Assembly: GCF_040126305.1 (NCBI RefSeq) | Contig: NZ_CP149510.1 | Span: 466,001 to 530,000 of the forward strand | Direction: 5' to 3' | From: Pararhizobium sp. A13 | Lineage (GTDB): Bacteria > Pseudomonadota > Alphaproteobacteria > Rhizobiales > Rhizobiaceae | DNA: 64,000 nucleotides | Position numbers and translations under genes: made by a program | Shown here: one piece after another, positions 1 to 10,634 of the stretch | Numbering within the stretch: the first letter of the stretch is position 1 | Layout of the letters: each line of letters starts with the position of its first letter | Notes under the pieces: generated by a model | Seen by the model: the letters and a program-made list of their open reading frames with translations, nothing else | Databases searched by the model: none | What the model was told of the DNA's origin: nothing

Positions 1-1
1 T

Positions 2-2125
2 GCCGCCAAACACGCGATCCTCGCGTCTGGCGCGGAAGAACGACCGCTGGTCTTCGGCGGCAACGACATTCCGGGCGTCATGATGGCAAGCGCCATGCGC
101 TCCTATCTCAACCGGCAAGCCATCGCGCCCGGCAAGAGTACCGTTATTTTCACCAACGACGAATCCGGCTACAGGACGGCGGCCGATTTGGAAGCCGCAG
201 GGGTTGACGTCGCAGCGATTGTCGACGCCCGCGCCAGCGGCGCTTCGTCCTGGAGCGGCCGCGCACCCGTCTTCCCAGGCGCCATGGTGCAGGACGCCAA
301 GGGCGGCAAGGCCCTCGCCAGCGTCACCTTCGTCAAAGATGGCGCGCCGGTCACGATCAACGCCGATGCTCTTGCCATGTCCGGTGGCTGGAGCCCGATC
401 ATCCATCTCGCCTGCCACCGCGGCGCAAAACCAGTATGGTCGGACGCAAAGGCCGCCTTTCTCGCGCCGGAAACGCAGGCCGGCCTGAGCATCGCCGGTT
501 CGGCAGCGGGTCTCGGCGCAAAGGAAGCCTGCCTTGCCGATGGTGGCGAGAAAGCCGCACGCGCGCTGCGAGCACTCGGCTTTTCCAATGCCGCCCCTGC
601 CTTCGTCGCCGCAACCGACACCGTGACCATCGCCAAGTCGCTCTGGTATGTGCGCGGCGCAAAAGGCAAGGCCTTCGTCGACTACCAGAACGACGTGCAT
701 CTGAAGGACCTCGGGCTTGCCGTCAGCGAGGGCTACGGCCATGTCGAGCTTGCCAAGCGCTACACCACCAACGGCATGGCGACCGATCAGGGCAAGCTGT
801 CGAACATCAACGCCATCGGCATTCTCGCCGAGGCCCGCAAGGTCTCGCCGGCCGATGTCGGCACGACGACCTTCCGTCCCTTCTATACACCGCTCTCTTT
901 CGGCGCATTGACCGGCGCTTCCAAGGGCAAGCATTTCCAGCCGGTGCGCAAATCGCCGCTGCACGACTGGGCAAAGAAGAACGGCGCCGTCTTCGTCGAA
1001 ACCGGCCTCTGGTATCGCTCCTCATGGTTCCCGAAGCCGGGCGAAACGACATGGCGCGAAAGCGTCGATCGCGAAGTGCTGAACGTGCGCAAGAACGCCG
1101 GGATCTGCGATGTCTCGACGCTCGGCAAGATCGAGATCTTCGGCAAGGACGCCGCGGAATTCCTCAACCGCATCTACTGCAACGCCTTCCTGAAACTGCC
1201 GGTCGGCAAGGCGCGCTACGGCCTGATGCTGCGCGAAGACGGCATGATCTATGACGACGGCACGACGAGCCGGCTCAGCGAAAGCCATTTCTTCATGACG
1301 ACGACCACGGCCTATGCCGCCGGCGTGATGAACCATCTGGAGTTCTGCGCCCAGGCGCTCTGGGCCGACCTCGACGTGCAGTTCGCCTCCTCCACGGACC
1401 AGTGGGCGCAGATTGCCGTCGCCGGGCCGAAGTCGCGAACCATCCTGCAGGCGCTGGTCGACGACGATATGTCCGACGCGGCCTTCCCGTTCCTCGGCGC
1501 CAAGGAAGTCTCGCTTTTCGCTGGCAAGCTGACTGGCCGGCTGTTCCGCATCTCCTTCTCCGGCGAACTGGCCTATGAGCTGGCAGTCCCCGCCGGCTAC
1601 GGCGAAGCCGTGGCAGATGCGATCATGGCCGCGGGCACCCCGCACGACATCTGCCCCTATGGCGTCGAAGCCCTTGGCGTCATGCGCATCGAGAAGGGCC
1701 ATGTCACCCATTCCGAGATCAACGGCACCGTCATTCCCGCCGACCTCGGCTTTGCAAAGATGGTGTCGACGACGAAGCCCGATTTCATCGGCAGGGCGAT
1801 GCTGTCGCGCGAAGGAATGCTGGCGGACGACCGACTGTCGCTGGTTGGCGTCAGGCCACTCGACCCGGCAACGACCTTCAAGACTGGCTCGCACGTCCTT
1901 GTCGACGGCGCCACGCCGTCACTGGAAAATGACCAGGGTTACGTGACCTCCAGCTGCTATTCTCCCAATCTCGGCTCGACCATCGGGCTGGCGCTGGTCA
2001 AGCATGGACCGAAGCGGCATGGCGAGCACGTCACGGTCTGGAACGACCTGAAAAACGAATACACCAAGGCCGTGCTCTGCAGCCCTGTCTTCTTCGATCC
2101 GGAAAACGGAAAGCTCCATGGTTGA
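2..2125 (+). CDS. soxA: Sarcosine oxidase alpha subunit, 5' end cut by the window
   Basis: Large subunit of the heterotetrameric sarcosine oxidase, which oxidatively demethylates sarcosine to glycine and passes the one-carbon unit to tetrahydrofolate. The reading frame is open from base 2, and its first residues (ERPLVFGGNDIPGVM) match the FAD/NAD-binding half of the family, so the true start lies upstream. About 708 residues are present against roughly 980-1000 in the family. The C-terminal half is the GcvT-like aminomethyltransferase domain (for example YGVEALGVMRIEKGHV). The stop overlaps the start of soxG by 8 bases, which indicates translational coupling. The soxB and soxD genes are expected just upstream. 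Confidence 0.93.
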   Translation, partial: AAKHAILASGAEERPLVFGGNDIPGVMMASAMRSYLNRQAIAPGKSTVIFTNDESGYRTAADLEAAGVDVAAIVDARASGASSWSGRAPVFPGAMVQDAKGGKALASVTFVKDGAPVTINADALAMSGGWSPIIHLACHRGAKPVWSDAKAAFLAPETQAGLSIAGSAAGLGAKEACLADGGEKAARALRALGFSNAAPAFVAATDTVTIAKSLWYVRGAKGKAFVDYQNDVHLKDLGLAVSEGYGHVELAKRYTTNGMATDQGKLSNINAIGILAEARKVSPADVGTTTFRPFYTPLSFGALTGASKGKHFQPVRKSPLHDWAKKNGAVFVETGLWYRSSWFPKPGETTWRESVDREVLNVRKNAGICDVSTLGKIEIFGKDAAEFLNRIYCNAFLKLPVGKARYGLMLREDGMIYDDGTTSRLSESHFFMTTTTAYAAGVMNHLEFCAQALWADLDVQFASSTDQWAQIAVAGPKSRTILQALVDDDMSDAAFPFLGAKEVSLFAGKLTGRLFRISFSGELAYELAVPAGYGEAVADAIMAAGTPHDICPYGVEALGVMRIEKGHVTHSEINGTVIPADLGFAKMVSTTKPDFIGRAMLSREGMLADDRLSLVGVRPLDPATTFKTGSHVLVDGATPSLENDQGYVTSSCYSPNLGSTIGLALVKHGPKRHGEHVTVWNDLKNEYTKAVLCSPVFFDPENGKLHG

Positions 2126-2690
2126 TTTCGCCCTCCTCCACCGCTCTGCCCTTACGGGTGCAAAGACCGGCTTGTTCGGTGCCACTTCAACGGGCTCAAG
2201 GATCGCGCTTACTGCCCTCCCCGAGGGTCACGTGCTGCACGTACTCGCAGCGCATGGAAGTGGCGATCTCCAAAGCCTGGTCGCGCAGATTGGCGATGGC
2301 GGTCCTTATGCGGTCCGCGCCTATGGGGCCGGGCAATGGTTCGTCGTCGGCGATGCGGCTCTTTCCGTCGCAGATATCTCCGGCAAGGCCGCGCTCCTCG
2401 CAAGCAAGGGTTCCATTGCAGATCAAAGCCACGGTCGCGTCCGGATCGGCATCAGCGGAGCATCCACCGAAGCCGTCCTCGCCAAGGGCACGGCAGTCGA
2501 TCTCGATCGGGCGAGCTTCGCCATCGGCCATTCGACCATGACCCTGATCGGCCACATCTCGGCGCTGATCACGCGAACCGGTGTGGATAGCTTCGAACTC
2601 ATGGTCTTGCGCGGCTTCGCCGAAAGCCTGTGGGACGAACTCGTCCAGATGAGCCTCGAATTTGGCGTGGACGCAAAAACGGCGGATTGA
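2118..2690 (+). CDS. soxG: Sarcosine oxidase gamma subunit
   Basis: A 190-residue protein of the usual SoxG length. It is a small structural subunit of heterotetrameric sarcosine oxidase with a GcvT-like fold. Visible features are the C-terminal segment with LITRTGVDSFELMVLRGF and SLWDEL, typical of the family. The ATG lies inside the last codons of soxA (8-base overlap), so expression depends on soxA translation. It is the last gene of the sox operon; no downstream partner shares its strand closely. Confidence 0.9.
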   Translation: MVDFALLHRSALTGAKTGLFGATSTGSRIALTALPEGHVLHVLAAHGSGDLQSLVAQIGDGGPYAVRAYGAGQWFVVGDAALSVADISGKAALLASKGSIADQSHGRVRIGISGASTEAVLAKGTAVDLDRASFAIGHSTMTLIGHISALITRTGVDSFELMVLRGFAESLWDELVQMSLEFGVDAKTAD

Positions 2691-2845
2691 TTGGCTGCTT
2701 TCGTCCCGCCAATTCCTTTCAAATTTTCCGATTGTCTCGAACCACAGCATCGTTCATGGTCGGAATATCCGCCGCGCTCGGTGCCTCTGTTTGCAACGGC
2801 ATCACGCGCGCGGACGGTTCATTTTTCGCACGAGGAAGACACGCC

Positions 2846-2986
2846 ATGGCCAAGGGACAAGCAAAAAGCAACAAGGAAGTCAGGAAACCGAAGAAGGACA
2901 AGGTTGCGGCCAAGGCAGCGACACCCTTCAGTGCAACCCTCACGAAGGAAGTTCCCAAACTATCCGGCGCCAAGCCGAAGAAATAA
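2846..2986 (+). CDS. Small lysine-rich conserved-type protein
   Basis: A 46-residue basic protein beginning MAKGQAKSNKEVRKPKKDK and ending in PKK. The ATG is preceded by GAGGAAG at a suitable distance, which supports translation. About a quarter of the residues are lysine, with an Ala/Lys-rich centre and no membrane segment. From memory, similar short MAKGQ...NKE..KPKK proteins are scattered through Rhizobiales genomes without a known function; that resemblance was not tested. It lies 155 bases after soxG and converges on hutC. No function is proposed. Confidence 0.6.
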   Translation: MAKGQAKSNKEVRKPKKDKVAAKAATPFSATLTKEVPKLSGAKPKK

Positions 2987-3000
2987 TCGGCAACTTGCCG

Positions 3001-3771
3001 TCACTTCGGCTGCGACGGCGTGAAATTGGCAACCAGTGAATGCCGCTCGCCCGGATAGATCAGGCGCACATGGGTGATGTAGGAACCATTGCTCCAGGTG
3101 CGCCGTTCCACCGTAAGGCAGGCGGTTCCAACGGCAATACCAAGGGCGGCGGCGACGGGTTCATCCGCCGCCACCGCCCGTATCGTATGTTCAGCTGCAC
3201 TCCACGGCACCCGGTTCAAGAGCCAGGGGCCAGGCGCTACCTCTTCGAAACTCTCCGCCGCCGCGTCCGGCACAGCCGCCAGATTGATCAGGCGCTGTTC
3301 GACGCAAAACGGCCGGTTGCCGGCAAGATGCGTGCAGGTCACATCCAGAATGGTTGCTGCCGCGTCGAGGCCGAGCCTTGACCGATCTTCGGCATTGCTC
3401 CGGCGCCGCGTCTTTGCGATCAGCCTGTAGTCATAGGCAAGGCCGAGCGATTGCACTTCGAGCTTAATGTCCCGGATTTCAAGCACCGCCGACTGGGCGC
3501 GCGGCTGTGTTACATAGCTGCCGGATTTCCGGCGACGCTCGATCAGCCCCGTTTTCGCCAGTTGCGTCAGCGCTTTGTTGACAGTCATCCGCGAGCATTT
3601 GTACTGCTCGGCAAGATCGACCTCGAACGGAATGCGAAAGCCCGGCTGCCATTCACCGGAAAGGATACGATCCTCGATGTCGCCGAGAATGCGCTGATGC
3701 AGCGACAGGTCGCTTGCCACGTCGGCAAACGGCGTTTCTGCCTCCAGATCTGCCTCACCCTGCGATTTCAA
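3001..3771 (-). CDS. hutC: Histidine utilisation repressor HutC (GntR family)
   Basis: Transcriptional repressor of histidine catabolism that normally releases DNA when urocanate binds. It has an N-terminal winged helix (LHQRILGDIEDRILSGEW, then the recognition region CSRMTVNKALTQLAKTGLI) and a C-terminal UTRA effector domain ending in HVRLIYPGERHSL. The start is uncertain: candidates are TTG at 3837, TTG at 3771 (a weak Shine-Dalgarno GAAAGTGAG lies upstream) and GTG at 3720. I use 3771, giving 256 residues. It lies directly downstream of hutF on the same strand, so the two are probably co-transcribed. Its probable operator is at 5260-5275. Confidence 0.88.
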   Translation of the reverse strand: MKSQGEADLEAETPFADVASDLSLHQRILGDIEDRILSGEWQPGFRIPFEVDLAEQYKCSRMTVNKALTQLAKTGLIERRRKSGSYVTQPRAQSAVLEIRDIKLEVQSLGLAYDYRLIAKTRRRSNAEDRSRLGLDAAATILDVTCTHLAGNRPFCVEQRLINLAAVPDAAAESFEEVAPGPWLLNRVPWSAAEHTIRAVAADEPVAAALGIAVGTACLTVERRTWSNGSYITHVRLIYPGERHSLVANFTPSQPK

Positions 3772-3862
3772 AACGCACTCACTTTCATCAAACCAGATTG
3801 GTCCTAGCAGAAATTCTTCAACGCCGCTTGCCCTCAAAAGAAGCGACGCCGAACCAAATCCA

Positions 3863-5203
3863 TCACGCCAAAAGATCGTTCATCACCTTGCGGAACCGGG
3901 ACGATATCTCGTCGCGTCGATGATGACGCCCGCCTTCGACCTGCTTGCGGCCAGCGACCCAGACGCTGTCAGGTTTCGTTCCATTGGCAAAGAGCCAGGA
4001 ATCGAGAACCGCGTCATCGGCCAGACCGCCATCCGGCACCGCCACGCTGACGAAATCCGCCGGGTTGCCGGCGGCAATCCCCGACTTCGATGCCAGTGCG
4101 ATACCGCCGCCGTCAACCGCGCCGTCGAACAGAGCACGACCGGTCGATTGACCAGGCACCGCCAGAACGTTGCGCGAGCGATGCAACAGGCGCTGCGAAT
4201 ATTCCAACTGCCGAAGCTCGTCGGGAAGACCGATCAGGACATTGGAATCCGAGCCAATACCGAATTTTCCGCCCGCTTCGCCGAAGACGACCGCGTTGAA
4301 CGTGCCGTCGCCAAGATTGGCCTCGGTGATCGGGCAAAGGCCGGCAATCGCCTTGCTTTGCGCCATGCGCCGGGTTTCGTCGTCCGTCATATGCGTCGCA
4401 TGGATCAGGCACCAGCGGCCATCAAGGCCGGCATTATCGAGCAGCCATTCGACCGGCCGCGCACCGGACCATGCGATGCAATCCTCCACTTCCTTGACCT
4501 GCTCGGCCACATGGATATGGATCGGGCCTTGCTTGGCCATCGCAACGACGGCCGTCAATTCTTCCGGCGTCACCGCCCGCAAGCTATGCGGCGCCACGCC
4601 AACGCGTCCATCCGGCAACCCCTTGACTGCCAGATGGCAGCCGTCGAGCAGCCGCTCGAAGCTCTCGACCGTGTTGATGAAGCGCCGCTGCCCCTCATTC
4701 GGCGCGGCGCCGCCGAAGGTCGAATGCGCATAGAACACCGGGAGCAGCGTCAGGCCGATGCCTGTCTGCGAGGCCGCTGCTGCAAGGCGCTGCGCCATCT
4801 CGGCGATGTCGGCATAAGGCCTGCCGTCGATATCGTGATGGAGATAGTGGAATTCGCCGACGCGGGAAAAGCCAGCTTCCAACATTTCCATATAGAGCTG
4901 GCTGGCAACGGCCTCGACATGATCCGGCGTCATCGACAGGGCGAAGCGATACATCACATTGCGCCAGCTCCAGAAACTGTCGGCGCCGGGCCCACGCGTT
5001 TCCGCAAGCCCCGCCATGCCGCGCTGGAATGCGTGGCTATGCAGGTTCGGCATGCCGGACACGAGTATATGGTGGCACTCATCACCCGCCTGCGCCGCCA
5101 CTCCGGTTTCGACCGAAGCAATCCGCCCGCCATCGAACGATATCCGCGCATCCTTCTGCCACCCTGCCGGCAACAAGGCCGATTTCACATGAATGCTGTC
5201 CAA
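3863..5203 (-). CDS. hutF: Formiminoglutamate deiminase HutF
   Basis: Zinc amidohydrolase that converts N-formimino-L-glutamate to N-formyl-L-glutamate and ammonia, the fourth hut step in organisms that use HutG deformylase. Metal-binding motifs are visible: NLHSHAFQRGMAGL near the N terminus, then HIHVAEQ, LIHATHMTDDE and GIGSDSNV. I chose the TTG at 5203 because GGGAGAGGG sits 7 bases upstream (5211-5219) and the product then starts (M)DSIHVKSALLPAGW. An earlier in-frame ATG at 5281 would add 26 unconserved-looking residues and run through the operator candidate. The product is 446 residues, normal for HutF. Confidence 0.94.
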   Translation of the reverse strand: MDSIHVKSALLPAGWQKDARISFDGGRIASVETGVAAQAGDECHHILVSGMPNLHSHAFQRGMAGLAETRGPGADSFWSWRNVMYRFALSMTPDHVEAVASQLYMEMLEAGFSRVGEFHYLHHDIDGRPYADIAEMAQRLAAAASQTGIGLTLLPVFYAHSTFGGAAPNEGQRRFINTVESFERLLDGCHLAVKGLPDGRVGVAPHSLRAVTPEELTAVVAMAKQGPIHIHVAEQVKEVEDCIAWSGARPVEWLLDNAGLDGRWCLIHATHMTDDETRRMAQSKAIAGLCPITEANLGDGTFNAVVFGEAGGKFGIGSDSNVLIGLPDELRQLEYSQRLLHRSRNVLAVPGQSTGRALFDGAVDGGGIALASKSGIAAGNPADFVSVAVPDGGLADDAVLDSWLFANGTKPDSVWVAGRKQVEGGRHHRRDEISSRFRKVMNDLLA

Positions 5204-5259
5204 GGCCGAACCCTCTCCCGTTTTCGATAAAATCAAAAAACCACTTGCGCTCATTTTCT

Positions 5260-5275
5260 TTATGTCTATACATAA
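5260..5275. promoter_or_regulatory. HutC operator candidate (16-bp palindrome)
   Basis: TTATGT-CTAT-ACATAA has perfect 6-bp arms around 4 bases. It sits in the 100-bp gap between the divergent hutF and hutI starts, 28 bases upstream of hutI. Known HutC sites are AT-rich palindromes related to TGTATATACA, and this one keeps the TGT...ACA spacing. Assignment to HutC is inference from position and form. Confidence 0.65.
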
Positions 5276-5303
5276 TAGCACGAAAAGGAAAGGCTAGAAA
5301 ACG

Positions 5304-6554
5304 ATGTCTTCCATAAAATCGACACCAGACGGATCTCGGCCAACCGCCTGCGATCGCCTTTGGCGAAACGCGCGGCTCGCAACCTTGAACCCGGCCTTGC
5401 CGGGTCTCGGCCTTGTCGAGAACGGCGTCATCGCGGTTGAGGACGGGCGCATCGTCTATGCCGGCAGCGAAGCAGATCTGCCTTTCTCCATTGAAAATGC
5501 CGGCGAGGTGATCGATTGCGGCGGCCGCTGGATCACGCCCGGCCTGATCGACTGCCACACGCATCTCATTCATGCCGGAGACCGCGCCAACGAATTCGAG
5601 ATGCGCCTTGCCGGGGCAACCTATGAAGAGGTCGCGCGTGCCGGAGGCGGCATCGTCTCGTCGGTCCGTGCGCTGCGCGAAGCCAGCGAAGACGAGCTTG
5701 TACGCCAGACCCTTCCTCGCCTGGATGCCCTGATGGCTGAAGGCGTGACCACCGTCGAAGTCAAATCCGGCTACGGGCTTGACCTCGAAAACGAAGCGAA
5801 GGCCCTGCGCGCCGCGCGCCGCCTTGGCGAAGAACGCGACGTGGCGATCCGCACCACCTTCCTCGGCGCCCATGCGCTGCCGCCGGAATTCAAGGGCGAC
5901 AAGGCCGGTTATATCGCCAAGGTCGCCGACGAAATGCTGCCCGCGATCGCCGCCGAAGGACTGGCCGACGCGATCGACGGCTTTTGCGAGGGCATCGCGT
6001 TTTCGACGGACGAAATGCGGCTGGTTTTCGATGCGGCGAAGGCGCATGGCCTGCCGGTCAAGCTGCATGCCGACCAGCTGTCAAACCTTCACGGCGCAGC
6101 CCTTGCCGCCGAATATGGCGCTCTTTCGGCCGATCATCTCGAATATACCGACGAAGCCGGAGCGCAAGCGATGGCGAAGAGCGGCACGGTCGCCGTCATC
6201 CTGCCCGGCGCCTTCTATTTCATCCGCGAAACCAAGAAACCGCCGATCGACCTGTTCCGCAAGGCCGGCGTTGCGATGGCGATCGCCACCGACAGCAATC
6301 CCGGCACCTCGCCGCTGACTTCGCTGCTTCTGACCATGAACATGGCGGCGACCTTGTTCGACATGACGGTCACCGAATGCATCGCCGGCGTGACGCGGGA
6401 GGCAGCACGCGCACTCGGGCTCGTCGACGAGGTGGGGACGCTCGAACCCGGAAAATGGGCCGATTTTGCCATCTGGAACATCGAGCGGCCCGCTGAACTC
6501 GTCTATCGCATGGGCTTTAACCCGCTGCATGCGCGCGTCCGCAACGGACATTGA
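5304..6554 (+). CDS. hutI: Imidazolonepropionase
   Basis: Third enzyme of histidine degradation, hydrolysing 4-imidazolone-5-propionate to N-formimino-L-glutamate. At 416 residues it matches the family. Metal and substrate motifs are [10 protein letters not shown], the [10 protein letters not shown] loop, KLHADQLS and [13 protein letters not shown]. The start has AAGGAAAGG upstream. It is the first gene of the plus-strand run hutI-hutH-hutG-hutU, with 47 bases to hutH. The divergent promoter shared with hutF carries the HutC operator candidate. Confidence 0.96.
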   Translation: MSSIKSTPDGSRPTACDRLWRNARLATLNPALPGLGLVENGVIAVEDGRIVYAGSEADLPFSIENAGEVIDCGGRWITPGLIDCHTHLIHAGDRANEFEMRLAGATYEEVARAGGGIVSSVRALREASEDELVRQTLPRLDALMAEGVTTVEVKSGYGLDLENEAKALRAARRLGEERDVAIRTTFLGAHALPPEFKGDKAGYIAKVADEMLPAIAAEGLADAIDGFCEGIAFSTDEMRLVFDAAKAHGLPVKLHADQLSNLHGAALAAEYGALSADHLEYTDEAGAQAMAKSGTVAVILPGAFYFIRETKKPPIDLFRKAGVAMAIATDSNPGTSPLTSLLLTMNMAATLFDMTVTECIAGVTREAARALGLVDEVGTLEPGKWADFAIWNIERPAELVYRMGFNPLHARVRNGH

Positions 6555-6601
6555 AATTGGAGACGCGTGAGCCTGGCTCCGCGCATTGGTGAGGATTTCG
6601 C

Positions 6602-8137
6602 ATGACCTTGACTCTTCAGCCGGGCTCCGTCCCGCTTTCGACACTCGAAACCATCTACTGGACCGGAGAACCCGCCCGGCTTGATCCCTCCTTCGACAAG
6701 GGCATCGAGAAAGCCGCTGCCCGCATTGCCGAAATCGCCGCGGGCAATGCGCCGGTCTATGGCATCAACACCGGCTTCGGCAAACTGGCGAGCATCAAGA
6801 TCGATGCCGCCGACGTCGCCACCCTGCAGCGCAACCTGATCCTCTCCCACTGCTGCGGCGTCGGCCAGCCACTTGCCGAAAACATCGTCCGCCTGATCAT
6901 GGCGCTGAAACTCGTCTCTCTGGGACGCGGCGCATCGGGCGTCCGGCTCGAACTCGTCCGCCTGATCGAAGCAATGATGGAAAAGGGCGTCATCCCGGTC
7001 ATCCCGGAAAAGGGCTCCGTCGGTGCATCCGGCGATCTCGCGCCGCTCGCGCATCTGGCCGCAGTCATGATGGGTCATGGCGAAGCCTACTTCGACGACG
7101 AGCAGTTGGACGGCGGCACCGCTCTCGAGCGCGCCGGCCTGACGCCGGTCGTGCTGGCTGCCAAGGAAGGCCTGGCGCTGATCAACGGCACACAGGTCTC
7201 GACCGCGCTGGCGCTCGCTGGCCTGTTCCGTGCCCACCGCGCCGCACAGTCGGCCCTCATCACCGGCGCGCTTTCGACCGATGCCGCCATGGGCTCCTCG
7301 GCGCCGTTCCATCCGGATATCCATACGCTGCGCGGCCACAAGGGACAGATCGACGCGGCCGCCGCGCTGCGCAGCCTCCTCAAGGGCTCGGTGATTCGCG
7401 AAAGCCATATCGAGGGCGACGAGCGCGTTCAGGATCCCTACTGCATCCGCTGCCAGCCACAGGTCGACGGCGCCTGCCTCGATCTCATGCGCTCCGTTGC
7501 CCGCACGCTCGAAATCGAAGCCAATGCCGTCACCGACAATCCGCTGGTGCTGTCCGACAATTCCGTCGTCTCCGGCGGCAATTTCCACGCCGAGCCGGTC
7601 GCCTTCGCCGCCGACCAGATTGCGCTCGCCATCTGCGAAATCGGCGCTATCTCGCAGCGCCGGATCGCGCTGCTAGTCGACCCGGCACTGTCCTACGGCC
7701 TGCCGGCGTTTCTGGCCAAGAAGCCGGGCCTCAACTCCGGCCTGATGATCGCCGAAGTGACCTCGGCTGCACTGATGTCGGAAAACAAGCAGATGTCGCA
7801 TCCGGCCTCGGTCGATTCCACCCCGACCTCGGCCAACCAGGAAGACCACGTCTCCATGGCCTGCCACGGCGCCCGGCGTCTTCTGCAGATGACCGACAAC
7901 CTGTTTTCGATCATCGGCATCGAGGCGCTGACGGCCGCGCAGGGCATCGATTTCCGCGCGCCGCTCGTCACCAGCCCGGAACTGACCAAGGCCATCGCCG
8001 CGATCCGCTCCGTTGTCCCGACGCTGGAGATCGACCGCTACATGGCGACCGACCTCAAAGCGGCGAGCGACCTCGTCCGCTCCGGCGCCCTGAACGCCGC
8101 GGTTTCGTCTGGCATCCTGCCCGTTCTGGAGGCTTGA
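6602..8137 (+). CDS. hutH: Histidine ammonia-lyase, canonical
   Basis: First enzyme of histidine degradation, removing ammonia from L-histidine to give trans-urocanate. It has 511 residues, the normal length. The MIO-forming triad Ala-Ser-Gly lies at residues 142-144 in [14 protein letters not shown]. Other active-site elements are YGINTGFG (53-60), SHCCGVG (82-88), INGTQ and [13 protein letters not shown] precedes the ATG by 7 bases. The stop codon directly abuts the hutG ATG. It is a useful internal reference for the aberrant paralogue at 13459-14955. Confidence 0.97.
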   Translation: MTLTLQPGSVPLSTLETIYWTGEPARLDPSFDKGIEKAAARIAEIAAGNAPVYGINTGFGKLASIKIDAADVATLQRNLILSHCCGVGQPLAENIVRLIMALKLVSLGRGASGVRLELVRLIEAMMEKGVIPVIPEKGSVGASGDLAPLAHLAAVMMGHGEAYFDDEQLDGGTALERAGLTPVVLAAKEGLALINGTQVSTALALAGLFRAHRAAQSALITGALSTDAAMGSSAPFHPDIHTLRGHKGQIDAAAALRSLLKGSVIRESHIEGDERVQDPYCIRCQPQVDGACLDLMRSVARTLEIEANAVTDNPLVLSDNSVVSGGNFHAEPVAFAADQIALAICEIGAISQRRIALLVDPALSYGLPAFLAKKPGLNSGLMIAEVTSAALMSENKQMSHPASVDSTPTSANQEDHVSMACHGARRLLQMTDNLFSIIGIEALTAAQGIDFRAPLVTSPELTKAIAAIRSVVPTLEIDRYMATDLKAASDLVRSGALNAAVSSGILPVLEA

Positions 8138-8956
8138 ATGAGCGTCTTTGAAGTCAAACAGGGCTCATCGCCCGTCATTCTCGGTTTTCCGCACACCGGC
8201 ACCGACGTTCCGGCCGCCATCTGGGAGCGGCTGAACGACAATGGCCGCATCCTCGCCGACACCGACTGGCATATCCATCATCTCTATGATGGTTTGCTGC
8301 CGGAAGTGACGACGGTGCGCGCCACCTTCCATCGCTACGTCATCGACGCCAACCGCGATCCGGAGGGGGTGAGCCTCTACCCCGGCCAGAACACCACCGG
8401 CCTCGTTCCCGGCACCGATTTCGACGGCGTCTCGATCTGGAAGGACGGCGAACAGCCGACCGAAGCTGATATCGCCGTCCGGCTTGCCGACTTTCACGCG
8501 CCCTATCATGCAGCGCTTGCCGCCGAGATCGAACGGGTAAAGGCAATCCATGGCGTCGCCGTACTCTACGACTGCCACTCCATCCGATCGGATATTCCCT
8601 TCCTGTTCGACGGCACGCTGCCCGATTTCAACATCGGCACGGATAGCGGCAAGACCTGCGATCCGGCCATTCAGGATGCAACTGTCGATGTCGTCCTGAA
8701 TGCGCAGGGCTACACCAGCATCCTCAACGGCCGCTTCAAGGGCGGTTGGACGACGCGTCACTATGGCCGGCCCGAAACCGGCGTGCACGCGATCCAGATG
8801 GAGCTGGCGCAGTCCACGCATCTAGCCAGCGAAATGCCGCCCTTCTCCTATGACGAAGACAAGGCGGCCAAGCTTCGCATTCACCTCAAAGACATTCTCA
8901 CGCGCATTGAAACGACAGCGCTGACACTGGCACACACCAAAAGGGGAACCAAATGA
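8138..8956 (+). CDS. hutG: N-formylglutamate deformylase HutG
   Basis: Last step of the HutF/HutG route, hydrolysing N-formyl-L-glutamate to glutamate and formate. The 272-residue protein belongs to the FGase family ([11 protein letters not shown] near the N terminus; [18 protein letters not shown] in the centre), not to the ureohydrolase-type formiminoglutamase that also carries the name HutG. Its ATG follows the hutH stop without a gap and its own stop overlaps hutU in an ATGA arrangement. Both indicate tight coupling. Confidence 0.95.
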   Translation: MSVFEVKQGSSPVILGFPHTGTDVPAAIWERLNDNGRILADTDWHIHHLYDGLLPEVTTVRATFHRYVIDANRDPEGVSLYPGQNTTGLVPGTDFDGVSIWKDGEQPTEADIAVRLADFHAPYHAALAAEIERVKAIHGVAVLYDCHSIRSDIPFLFDGTLPDFNIGTDSGKTCDPAIQDATVDVVLNAQGYTSILNGRFKGGWTTRHYGRPETGVHAIQMELAQSTHLASEMPPFSYDEDKAAKLRIHLKDILTRIETTALTLAHTKRGTK

Positions 8957-10626
8957 CCAATCCTCGTCACAACATCCGCGACGTCCGCGCAGCCCGCGGC
9001 ACCGAACTGACCGCGAAATCCTGGATGACCGAAGCGCCGCTTCGCATGCTGATGAACAATCTCGACCCGGACGTGGCCGAGAACCCGCATGAACTGGTCG
9101 TCTATGGCGGCATCGGCCGAGCCGCCCGCACCTGGGCCGACTTCGACAAGATCGTTGAGACGTTGCGCGACCTCAACGAAGACGAAACCCTGATGGTGCA
9201 GTCGGGCAAGCCGGTCGGCGTGTTCCGCACCCACAAGGATGCACCGCGTGTTCTGATCGCCAACTCCAACCTGGTGCCACACTGGGCGACCTGGGACCAT
9301 TTCAACGAGCTGGATAAGAAGGGTCTCGCCATGTACGGCCAGATGACCGCCGGGTCGTGGATCTATATCGGCAGCCAGGGCATCGTGCAGGGCACCTACG
9401 AAACCTTCGTCGAAGCCGGCCGCCAGCACTACAACGGCGACCTCAAGGGCAAGTGGGTGCTGACCGGTGGTCTCGGCGGCATGGGCGGCGCCCAGCCGCT
9501 CGCCGCCGTCATGGCCGGCGCGTGCTGCCTTGCCGTCGAATGCAATCCCGACTCGATCGATTTCCGCCTGCGCACCCGCTACGTCGACGCCCGCGCCGAA
9601 ACCCTCGACGAAGCGATGGAGATGATCGCGCGCTGGACCGCCGCCGGCGAGGCAAAATCCGTCGGCCTGCTCGGCAACTGCGCCGAAATCCTGCCGGAAA
9701 TGGTCCGCCGCGGCATCCGTCCCGACATGGTCACCGACCAGACCTCGGCCCACGACCCGATCAACGGTTACCTGCCGAAGGGCTGGACCATGGCTGAGTG
9801 GAAGGCAAAGCGCGAAAGCGACCCCAAGGCCGTCGAAAAGGCTGCCCGCGCCTCGATGCGCGAACATGTCGAAGCGATGATCGCCTTCCAGGACATGGGC
9901 ATCCCGACCTTCGACTACGGCAATAACATCCGCCAGGTCGCCAAGGAAGAAGGCCTCGAAAACGCCTTCGCCTTCCCGGGCTTCGTTCCGGCCTATATCC
10001 GCCCGCTGTTCTGCCGCGGCATCGGTCCGTTCCGCTGGGCTGCCCTGTCGGGCGATCCGGAGGATATCCGCAAGACCGATGCCAAGGTCAAGGAACTCAC
10101 CCCCGGCAACAAGCACCTGCACAACTGGCTCGACATGGCCGCCGAGCGCATCGCCTTCCAGGGCCTGCCGGCACGCATCTGCTGGGTCGGCCTCGGCGAT
10201 CGCCACCGCCTCGGCCTCGCCTTCAACGAGATGGTCAAGAACGGCGAACTGAGCGCCCCGGTCGTTATCGGCCGCGATCACCTCGATAGTGGCTCCGTCG
10301 CCTCGCCGAACCGCGAGACCGAAGCGATGAAGGACGGCTCTGACGCCGTCTCCGACTGGCCGCTGCTCAACGCGCTCCTCAACACCGCATCGGGCGCCAC
10401 CTGGGTGTCGCTGCATCACGGCGGCGGGGTCGGCATGGGCTTCTCGCAGCACTCGGGCGTCGTCATCTGCGCCGATGGCACTGACGATGCTGCCCGCCGC
10501 CTGGAACGCGTTCTCTGGAACGACCCGGCGACCGGCGTCATGCGCCACGCCGACGCCGGCTACGACATCGCCCTTGATTGCGCCAAGGAAAAGGGCCTGC
10601 GTCTGCCGGGCATTCTCGGAAACTAA
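8953..10626 (+). CDS. hutU: Urocanate hydratase
   Basis: Second step of the pathway, hydrating urocanate to imidazolone propionate using tightly bound NAD+ as electrophile. It has 557 residues, the expected length. The NAD-binding stretch [13 protein letters not shown] is visible around residue 175, and the conserved C-terminal segment has [15 protein letters not shown]. The ATG overlaps the hutG stop by 4 bases. It is followed by an 11-bp hairpin and then hutD. Confidence 0.97.
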   Translation: MTNPRHNIRDVRAARGTELTAKSWMTEAPLRMLMNNLDPDVAENPHELVVYGGIGRAARTWADFDKIVETLRDLNEDETLMVQSGKPVGVFRTHKDAPRVLIANSNLVPHWATWDHFNELDKKGLAMYGQMTAGSWIYIGSQGIVQGTYETFVEAGRQHYNGDLKGKWVLTGGLGGMGGAQPLAAVMAGACCLAVECNPDSIDFRLRTRYVDARAETLDEAMEMIARWTAAGEAKSVGLLGNCAEILPEMVRRGIRPDMVTDQTSAHDPINGYLPKGWTMAEWKAKRESDPKAVEKAARASMREHVEAMIAFQDMGIPTFDYGNNIRQVAKEEGLENAFAFPGFVPAYIRPLFCRGIGPFRWAALSGDPEDIRKTDAKVKELTPGNKHLHNWLDMAAERIAFQGLPARICWVGLGDRHRLGLAFNEMVKNGELSAPVVIGRDHLDSGSVASPNRETEAMKDGSDAVSDWPLLNALLNTASGATWVSLHHGGGVGMGFSQHSGVVICADGTDDAARRLERVLWNDPATGVMRHADAGYDIALDCAKEKGLRLPGILGN

Positions 10627-10634
10627 AAGGACGG

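Noticed and set aside
3920..5230. 436-codon plus-strand open frame opposite hutF
   Set aside because: Antisense to a clear HutF with all metal motifs; the frame is Arg/His-rich without family features and arises from high G+C third positions.
7900..8137. Possible formiminoglutamase route using the ureohydrolase gene
   Set aside because: HutF plus the FGase-type HutG already complete the pathway, and the ureohydrolase lies in a different operon.
8881..10548. 555-codon minus-strand open frame opposite hutU
   Set aside because: Shadow of urocanate hydratase; no motif and no ribosome-binding site.
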